This document shows positions 56,201 through 64,000 of a stretch of DNA of 64,000 nt, in pieces. Where the stretch lies: the NCBI GenBank assembly GCA_030272585.1, contig BSYQ01000014.1, forward strand, positions 2,232,001 through 2,296,000, in the 5' to 3' direction. The notes under the pieces are model-generated. The model saw only the letters and a program-made list of their open reading frames with translations, was not told the DNA's origin and ran no database searches. Every line of letters starts with the position of its first letter. Positions within the stretch are counted from its first letter, which is position 1. Both the position numbers and the translations under genes were made by a program. The DNA comes from Bryopsis sp. KO-2023. Its lineage: Eukaryota; Chlorophyta; Ulvophyceae; Bryopsidales; Bryopsidaceae.

Positions 56201-59200
56201 CCGCCCACGTTTTTTTGTTTTTTTTCTTTTTCCGGTGGACTTTTTTTTCACCCCCGTAGAACTTGAATCCTTAATATGCAATATATATATATATATATAT
56301 TTATATTTAGATCTTTGCTTTATTTTTGTTGTGCAGGGGGAATTTGAGACTGGATTTGATAGGGGTGGTCAAACTCGAGAGCACGCCCAACTGGCTAAAA
56401 CCCTGGGGGTGGCGAAACTCGTTATCGTTGTCAACAAAATGGACGATCCTTCAATCATCCTCGCCAATGGTACGATTTCCAACAGCAATACTTGCACTAC
56501 TAGAACTCATTATCATTATTGTAGTAATTAGAAATAACTCATTTTCATGGTTCTAACCCCATGAGGCGCTCCGGCTAAAATATGTTTTGGAAGAAAAAAG
56601 AAAAAGAAAAACATTACTAATGGTAATGAATAGCGATGGTATCTGTCAGTTCTTCTCTTTGCACAGTGGGATGTTCAAGCCATAACGTAGCAATTTATTT
56701 TCGGGGAAAAAAAACATCTGTGTATTGAACAGTCTGTTTTGTTCTTTTTTTTTGAAATAAAATCAGGGAAATGGTCGGAGGTCCGATTCAAAGAGATTCA
56801 AGACAAACTCACACCTTTTCTGAAAACCTGTGGGTATAAAGAAAAGGATTTGGTTTTCTTGCCGATCTCGGCCCTGCTGGGAGCCAACATCATGGAGCCT
56901 GTCTCCAAGGAATCCTGCCCTTGGTGGTCCAAAGGCAGTCTGTTCGATGTAAGTCTGGCAAGCAATTAAAAAAAAAAAACTAGATTGTAGCAATAGGTTT
57001 TCCTTCAGGACCAATATTTTTGACACCACCATCTTTCAAAAAAAACCTCTAAAGATGAGGGTGGTGTTTTTGTTTTTTTTCAAAAGGGTCGAAAATATTA
57101 TGTTTGGAGTGTGTTTCGGACAAATTGCAATCAGCGTTTAAAAAATTTGTGTGAGAACCCTGTCCCCGACCCCCTCATTTAAAAAAAAAACAAGAAAGAA
57201 AAGAAAGAAAGAAAGAAAAATAACGGAAAGATTGTGAACCACCACGTCGGCCTGCAAAAAGTAATTGCCTGCAAAGATTTCGATTATTTTTGTTTCGTAT
57301 TCGCGGTGGAACCCGATGTAACAATTGGCCCCACCACATATCAACAAGGTCTTTCTTACTCTTTTGGGGATGAGCTAATGTACGATTTCGTCAGTTTTTT
57401 AAACATCTTTTTTCCTCTTTTTTTAAATTTTTTGGGGTGTCATGGAAACAGTTGCTAGATAATTTGGAGCCTCAAGATCGAAACGCTGATGGCGCTTTCC
57501 GAATGCCGATCATCGACAAATACAGAGACATGGGGACCATGGTAATGGGAAAAAGTGAATCTGGAACCGTAAGAGTTGGCGACACGCTCTTGCTTATGCC
57601 CAACAGGTAACCAGCCCCTTGCTCATCTTCAAAAAATGCTGATTCGTTTTTCTCCTCATATTTTTTGCCGAAGAAAATGAAAAAGAAAGGGGGCTGAGGT
57701 TGGGAAAGTGGTTCGTTTTTTTTGGATATCAAGAAAATTCAAAAAAAAAAAAAGAAAAATGAACAGGCTGAGTGCAGCCCGTTCTGGAAAATGTGTTGTA
57801 GGCTGACTCAGAAAAAAAAAAACAGTCTTCCCAATGTCCAGATGTAGCTCTCTACCCCACATACACATATGTATAGAACACTTTTTTGCACCATGATTTT
57901 TTTCTTCCTCCATATTATTGCATTTTTTTTTATATTTGATATTGTGTTTTTATCCATCCTTGTGTATTTTTCATTCAACAAGGTTCAAAGTAAAAGTGGA
58001 GACTATTTATCGTGACGATTCCGAGGTTCGGAAAGCCCGACCGGGGGAAAATTTGAGACTCAAACTATCTGGAGTGGAGGAGGGTGATATTTCTGCTGGC
58101 TTTGTGATTTCCTGCCCAACAGAAGTTGTTCCAGCGGTTACCCAATTTGAAGCCCAACTCATGGTGTTGGATCTTGGAAAGGTAAGGATTTCTGATTCAA
58201 TTTTCATTTATTATTTATTATTTATTTTGTTTTCTCCCTCCCCCCCTCTCTCTCTCTCTCTCTTTTTTTTTCTGGCCTGGGAGAAAGGGAAAATGTCCAC
58301 ACTGGTAGTATTGATTTTGTGTTTAGATCCCATTTTTTTTGCTTTGAAGGTTCAATAGCACTTGGAAAATATACTCCGAACAGAATAGCAATTATTATTA
58401 TGTTGCGCGCGTGTGTGTGTGTGTTTTTATTATTCCCATGATTCTGTTGGCTCTTGGTTGAAGTAGTTGCTCCTGATGTTTCTTCCCATTAAAAATAAAT
58501 TAGCTGAAAAAAAACTTGCCTTACCAGAATGGAAAAAAAAGGAAAAAAAAACCTGAATGGTTCAATATGTGTCTCCATGGACTCGCTGATGAGAATCAGA
58601 AATGTTCAATAGATTATTCTTTGTTTTTTCTTAAGCTGCAAAAACTGCCACATGGAATGTTGTTTTCATGGACTGTTTTTGTTTTCGTATGGAAAATTTT
58701 TAGGGCCAAAGTCAAAGTGGCGTTTTCACTGCCGGTTACAAAGCGGTGCTCCACATTCACTCCATAGTGGAAGAATGTGAGGTGTCGAAATTATTGGCTG
58801 AAATCAATCCCAGAAATGGCAAGGAAAAAAAGGTAAGTTTTTCTTAAAAAGAAAGAAAAAGATAACTTTCAAACTTACATGTTCTGGTATTACTTCTCTG
58901 CTCTGTTTCACTCCTTCTTTAAAAATAAAAATCAAAGGAAAAAAGCTGGGGTGCTCTATTTTATTTTATTTCGTTCAAGATTATCTCTCTTTCTTTTCTT
59001 TTTCTTTTTTTCGTTTTGGCAATCCTTTGGCCAATCTTACAGGGTTTTTTTTTTTCTTTTTTTCCTTCAAATCAGGTCAAATTTGTCAAGAGCAACACCA
59101 TGGTGTCTTGCCGGATAGCGGTGGAAAAATCCATTTGCATTGAAGAATTTCAAAAGGTTCCCCAACTAGGCAGATTCACTCTCCGAGATGAAGGTCAAAC

Positions 59201-59243
59201 CATCGCCATCGGAAAAGTCACCAAGCTGCCCAAAAAACGTTAG
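53226..59243 (+). CDS. Eukaryotic peptide chain release factor GTPase eRF3
   Basis: Thirteen exons: 53226-53484, 54092-54191, 54327-54344, 54473-54551, 54939-54976, 55267-55357, 55725-55862, 56337-56469, 56767-56948, 57452-57606, 57983-58181, 58704-58832 and 59076-59243; 562 aa, all phases closing. eRF3 is the GTPase partner of eRF1 in translation termination (SUP35/GSPT1 family). The N-terminus holds a PAM2 motif ([12 protein letters not shown], 29-40) for poly(A)-binding protein. The GTPase domain has GHVDAGKS (135-142), DAPGH (212-216) and NKMD (274-277), plus the eRF3-type [17 protein letters not shown]. Two beta-barrel domains follow, ending [20 protein letters not shown]1 and eEF1A are excluded by the PAM2 motif and that loop. 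Exon 3 is an 18-nt microexon. Cytosolic. Confidence 0.96.
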
Positions 59244-60322
59244 GAAAAAAAAAGAGAAAAAAAATTCCTAAAAACCAAGATTTTTTTTTCTTTTTCCATA
59301 TCTTTTTTTTTTTTTTTTTTAATTACCTCGAAATGCACAGGCACACGCAAAAAAAAAAAAAAAGGATTTTACGGCAGGGTAAGGGAACTCAAGAATTTTT
59401 TTTTGCTGTGGATGGTGGTTAACTGCAAAAAATAATATTTTTCGGGAAAAGGAGAATATTTGAAAAGGGATTGCTGCACACACACACAATGAGTAAAGAC
59501 TTGGTTTTTGACCCTTGAGGAAATGGGCAGGGGAAAGGGGGGGGGGCTATTTACAAGAAGAAAAAAAAAACATTTTTGTGTCGATTGTCTGCCCTTGTGA
59601 AAATTCGGAAGGCCAGGACTGCTCCATTTCTTGATATTTTTCAGCATTCCTCGATTGAGAGGTTTTGGAAAAAATACCAGAAAAGAGTTTTCACAGGATT
59701 TTCAGGTGCTGTTGAGGTCCACCATGGAAATATTCTGCAGACAAAATAAAGAAAAGAAACAGCGAAGCACCAATTACCAATCCTCCACACATACATGATG
59801 GTGTCGTTTTTCTTTTCTTTTTTTTTTGGATACCTTCTTTTCCTTAGAATCGGACAAAAAGATAGGAAAGCATTGATCAATCAGATCACAAATATCTAGT
59901 TTTGTTCACTTCTGCGGCCCCTGCCCCTTGCTTCTGAGAATAATACTGGAAAAGAACCCCACTGCTTTCAGGAAAATGTTGAATGTGTCGATGTGCATGC
60001 CCAACTTGAAAATGCCATGAAGAAATAAAATTTACGGGACTGCTAGACGAATTTTCAATTTTCCTGTTCCCGAAACATGGAGCAGGGATTTGCTTGCGTG
60101 CTTTACCGATTATCTTCATATTGGCACCTCAACTGGAGAATCAAAAAGGACTTAAAGGGAATATCACGATTTTTGTTCGAGAAAGAAAATCAAAGCCCAG
60201 CATTCAAAACGTATGATCGATTAAGAAAATGGGTGGAAGGGCTTTGTTTGTCTTAAGAAAATCAAAAATAATCTTGACAGTTGCACAATTCCAAACACAT
60301 CGCTGAGCCAGCGTTATCACTG
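59244..60322. other. Intergenic stretch, no supported gene
   Basis: It holds the eRF3 3' end and A/T-runs. Nothing with homology was seen. Confidence 0.5.
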
Positions 60323-62867
60323 CATCCCAAATTTTCCGACCCCTACTTAAGCTAAAAAAAAGTCGGCCAAAAGTTGATCAAAAGCTACATGGCTTATGTC
60401 AGTACAAAGCCGATATCAACTTATGTTGTAAAAAAGTCGAGTGAAATATCAATAACATATGTCGATAACAGCTGTTTTTCGGCTTATGTTGATCAACTGT
60501 TCACCCAACTAAAAGTTGACCAACATTTGTTTGAGTCGACGTCAACTGACTTAAGTAGATAAAATTGTCAGTACCAACTATTCATCGACTTGAGCCATTC
60601 AACTTGATGTGTGACTTAGAGTTAACCCACTTTGCGTTGATGGGAAGCCAGGTAACTTAAGTCAGAAAATGGTTGTCAGCGACTATTTTGTCTACTTAAG
60701 TTACCCAACGTTTTGGGCGGCTGAGAGTTATCCGACTTTGCGCCGATGGGAAGTTAAGTAACTTAAGTACGATGTAGCATCCAGAACAGTACGATCCCAA
60801 AAATAGCGCGCCTCGTACCAGCCATCATTCCGTCACGCAGATACCCAGTCACGGAGCAACCATCTGTGGTACCATCATCGTTTGGTGTTGCAATCGACGA
60901 GACAGGGAACCATAATAAGAGTGTCGACGCCGGAGTCGGGTTTCGTCGACGGAGCCAGACGTCGCAACAAACAGGGGCGGCAGTGTAGCCGAGAGACCAG
61001 GGTGGAGCGTCCAGCGCAGCTGCGGGGACAAACGCTCATGTCCCGTCCACGTCGTATCGGCAATGGTCCTCAGCGTGTGGTGTGTGTGTGTGTGTGTTGC
61101 AGGTAGGAGACCGTTCTCCCGATGTCCGGTCGTGTCCTGGTGCAAGCCCGAGTGCCTTCATGGTGAGCAGCGACGATTCCAGGGTGAGTAGACCCCCAGG
61201 AGGGCCTCCTTTGTTCATGTACCTCACTGCTTCCCCTAACCCTTTACAAGAGGTTGTAAATGTATCCTCCTGGGAGAGCCCATTCCGTTGTGGTTGCCTT
61301 GTGGAGATGCTGCTGCTTGGTGTTGAAATTCTGTGTGATAGATTGCAGGAGAGCTGCTCAATCCTGTGATTGTAACTCGTGACTTGGTGGGAGGTTCCTC
61401 CCTTCAGCATCCCTGATATCGCTTTGTGTAACTGGTCTGATGTTGCTGATGTCAAGGTACAGGGTATGTACTCTGTCGCTTTTGTTATCCTAACTTCATC
61501 CTGTTGTTTCGTGATATATTTTGTCCTACTGCCAATTTTTCTTGTCCTTGTACACTGCATGTTCTTGAGGATTGGTCATTTATCATAGAGATAATCCCTG
61601 TGATATTTTGTTAAGAAGGTTAACACTTTTTGCAGATTGAAGTTAAGGCAATGTTGGGTATCCCACAAGAAGATTCGACGGTACACATTATTCGGAGCTA
61701 TCATACCCTGAGTAGCCCACCAAGAAAAATTGCTTTGGGCCCATTCGACATCGAGGTGGAGGCTGCTGGAGATAATGCCATCATGGATAGGTGGTGACGG
61801 GTAAGATCCTACTGCATTATCATTTAGTGTCTGCTATGCCCGGTAACTCAGCAAGCTGGATTCGAGAAACGCCCAGATAATGCTGATTAGTTGCTGGGTG
61901 TGTCATGGTCCTTTCTGAAATTTGTAATTTTGCTTATAGTTTCTGTCATTTCCTCTTTCCATTTTATTTTTCTGTGTTTTATAAGATTCACTACAATCAT
62001 TGTAGTATTTAGGCTATTGAATAGCCTTTGGAAATTTTCAAACCGGGCAGAGTTAAACTAAACCTTTGGTCTGGGTATTGTACTCAGGTGTCTGCTGTGC
62101 TCACGGTCACTCTCACATCAAAGAGTGAGCACAATGAGATTATCAAAAAAATATGGTCCTTGGGCGTTGGTTTGAAGATAGTGGGGAAAGAAACGGCACC
62201 ATCACATTGAGGTCTTTGAAGTGGGAAATGAAGCAGCGTAAAAGCGGAAGGGGATTTGAGCATTCTTGTTTTTTAATAGATGTACGGGCAATACGAAAAC
62301 AAGTGCTAATTGGGAAGGATTACAAAAAAGCTGAGTTTTCTGATGGTTCGGCTTGGATTAGGGGGATCAAGAAATCTGAAAGAAGATTTTACTTGAACGA
62401 TCTTGTAGAAGTGCGTGATTGGGCTTGAATATGTTTTGGGGATTGCAACTCACATAAAGATGCTTGTATTGATTGTATTATATGGATTCTTGTGTAAGAT
62501 TCTCTCTCCAAAATGTCTGTGTTATTGTTGCAGCCCCTGTAACATTTTCATTGTGACAATGCAGTCCACCCAGCTTCCACCCCAATAAAAGTCACCCAAC
62601 TGTTTTCCGGCTTAAGTCACCCAGCTCGCACCTCAACATGAGTCGCCCGACGTTCGAGCGACATGAGCTACCCAACTGTTTTTCGGCTCAAGTCACCCAG
62701 CTCCCATCTCAACATGAGTCGCCCAACTTTCAAGCGACATGAGCTGCCTAGCTTTTTATCGACTTAAGTCACTTGACTCGAAAGTATAACTTTAAGTTGG
62801 GCAAAGTCGGTACCGACTTTTACCCAACTCAAAACCCGACTTAAGTCGGGGCGGAAAATTTGGGATG
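60323..62867. mobile_element. DNA-transposon-like element with TIRs and subterminal repeats
   Basis: The left end CATCCCAAATTTTCCG is matched in reverse at the right end (CGGAAAATTTGGGATG), and the match extends imperfectly through CCCC-ACTTAA. Each end carries 250-450 bp of degenerate modules built from CGACTTAAGT, GTTGACCAAC and AGTCACCCAAC. The flanks share only TG, so the target duplication and superfamily are open. The interior contains a TG microsatellite near 61081 and short open frames; one at 62153-62428 (91 codons) is the most protein-like but has no known domain. No transposase was recognised, so it is probably non-autonomous or heavily spliced. Confidence 0.75.
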
Positions 62868-63222
62868 TGGCTCTTTGTGACACACAGTGTGTGTTGGTGC
62901 GTATTTTTTTGCTCGTTCTTGGGGGGTACTCGATACTTCCACCCAAAAACGCCAAAACAAGTTGAAAATGATGTTATTAACTTCCAGTTCATGAGTTTAT
63001 GGGCTGGGTCGGTACTGGGCGGGTTTTGCTGGCACAGTCAGCCGCGGCTGACGCATTTGTGGCAGCGCTTGCGTTTTGTGTTTGGGGCAGCGTGCGCCTT
63101 GTTTTAGTTTGTGGCTTTAAAAGGCGTTGTCCTTATGTTCTCGCCACCTTTTTGCTTTTTGCAAAAACCGACCTTCACTCCCGTGAACGGTTCGGCTCCT
63201 TGAAGGAGATCTTTACCCCCGA

Positions 63223-63906
63223 ATGGAAAACGCTTTGCTGGAAGCTCTGCGACATATACTAGGCCAGGACCTAGGAAATTTTGACGAAGCCTACGTGAGG
63301 CAGTCTTTTGTTACCGCGATCGAAAAAATACCACACGTTTCGACTAACCCGGTCGATCGTCCGAGTGGAACTACGTTAGGAGAATACTTCCCTATCGAAG
63401 GGACAGTGCAGGGGTTTCGTTTGTTAGAAAAGCTCGGGCCAGGGGGATTCGGGAGCGAGCTCCGAACTTGGTCGCCAGTTGTTTCAGCTTTGTTCGACCT
63501 CACCACAGGCTTTTTGACTATCCTGTGCAGTCCGCACACGCCACCTGCAGTGCGCCAAGTTCTAGGTCCTTACGCCCAAGGCTTTTACAGAACCTTAGTT
63601 CTCTCCGTCGAAAGTCTAGAAGTTTTGAGGTTAAAGGCAGATAGTGGTGAAAGTCACCCAGGGGCGTGGAAACTTTTGCAGGAAAAAATACGCCTTTCGT
63701 TTGCGGCGAAACAGTTTAGCGGAACAAGAACCGTTAGTACGCTCGAAAGTTTGAGCGAAGACTACCTGAAGTCTCTTTCTAAGTCACTAGGACAACAACG
63801 CGCTCAGGGTTCGCGACCTCAGGGACGAAAACGAAACGATAGTGGAGCGGGAACGAGTGGAGGCAATCGCGATCGAGGAAAAGAGAAAACCACAAAAACG
63901 GAATAA
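63223..63906 (+). CDS. First ORF of an unclassified two-ORF element (retroelement-like)
   Basis: 227 codons, intronless, starting MENALLEALRHIL. It is helical with an Arg/Lys/Gly-rich tail (residues about 195-227), as in many nucleic-acid-binding capsid-like ORF1 proteins. Its stop overlaps the next start as TAATG. It is richer in CpG than the Ty3 body. No motif allows a family assignment; a DIRS-like or LINE-like element is my best guess. A host gene is not excluded. Confidence 0.5.
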   Translation: MENALLEALRHILGQDLGNFDEAYVRQSFVTAIEKIPHVSTNPVDRPSGTTLGEYFPIEGTVQGFRLLEKLGPGGFGSELRTWSPVVSALFDLTTGFLTILCSPHTPPAVRQVLGPYAQGFYRTLVLSVESLEVLRLKADSGESHPGAWKLLQEKIRLSFAAKQFSGTRTVSTLESLSEDYLKSLSKSLGQQRAQGSRPQGRKRNDSGAGTSGGNRDRGKEKTTKTE

Positions 63907-64000
63907 TGGATCCGTACCAGGCGTGGACTTCGCTCCAGGTGCGCGCTCGTTATCAGGAATGGGTCAGAGTGGGGACGAGCCAAAGGGTGCTCAACCGTAT
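63906..64000 (+). CDS. Second ORF of the same element, cut by the window end
   Basis: 31 codons visible (MDPYQAWTSLQVRARYQEWV...), joined to the first ORF by the TAATG overlap. The W-x(n)-W pattern with VLNR faintly resembles the start of DIRS-type reverse transcriptases, but too little is present to decide. Confidence 0.4.
   Translation, partial: MDPYQAWTSLQVRARYQEWVRVGTSQRVLNR

Overview
The window is nuclear DNA of a green-lineage eukaryote, most likely a streptophyte-grade alga. Genes are split into many short exons by T-rich GT-AG introns, and several genes are typical of plants: a CHUP1-family chloroplast-positioning protein, the inactive plastid Clp subunit ClpR1, a thylakoid-lumen FKBP, a JMJ22-type F-box/JmjC protein, and a receptor-kinase-like kinase with an HFDIKPHN loop. 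The species cannot be named from sequence alone.

Layout. 1-1.2 kb: palindromic repeat modules around one exon and a purine minisatellite. 1.35-3.5 kb (-): 5' part of a second CHUP1-like gene. 7.5-10.1 kb (-): PSMD9/Nas2, head to head with a thylakoid FKBP (10.3-13.1 kb, +). 14.6-17.7 kb (+): tandem pseudokinase-kinase. 18.7-22.2 kb (-): JMJ22-like, head to head with CLPR1 (22.5-25.4 kb, +). 25.4-38.5 kb: sparse region with a secreted glycine-rich protein (-), tRNA-Thr(UGU) (-), a Golgi-type sulfotransferase-like gene (+), paired perfect palindromes and a dispersed inverted duplication. 38.6-51.3 kb (-): CHUP1-like gene whose sixth intron holds a hAT-type MITE and a whole-looking Ty3/gypsy chromovirus. 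53.2-59.2 kb (+): 13-exon eRF3. 60.3-62.9 kb: DNA-transposon-like element with terminal inverted repeats. 63.2-64 kb: start of a two-ORF element cut by the window edge.

Exon models were built by hand from splice sites. For the seven multi-exon genes PSMD9, FKBP, kinase, JMJ22-like, CLPR1, CHUP1-like and eRF3, and also for the sulfotransferase-like and glycine-rich genes, every intron phase closes and the reading frame runs unbroken from start to stop. Plastid functions recur: protein folding in the lumen, Clp proteolysis, and chloroplast positioning on actin. The rest is general housekeeping: proteasome assembly, translation termination, chromatin or RNA hydroxylation/demethylation, and sulfation.

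The most striking structural finding is that the chromovirus landed exactly on the splice donor of the CHUP1-like intron, so its 5-bp target duplication is a duplicated GTAAG donor.
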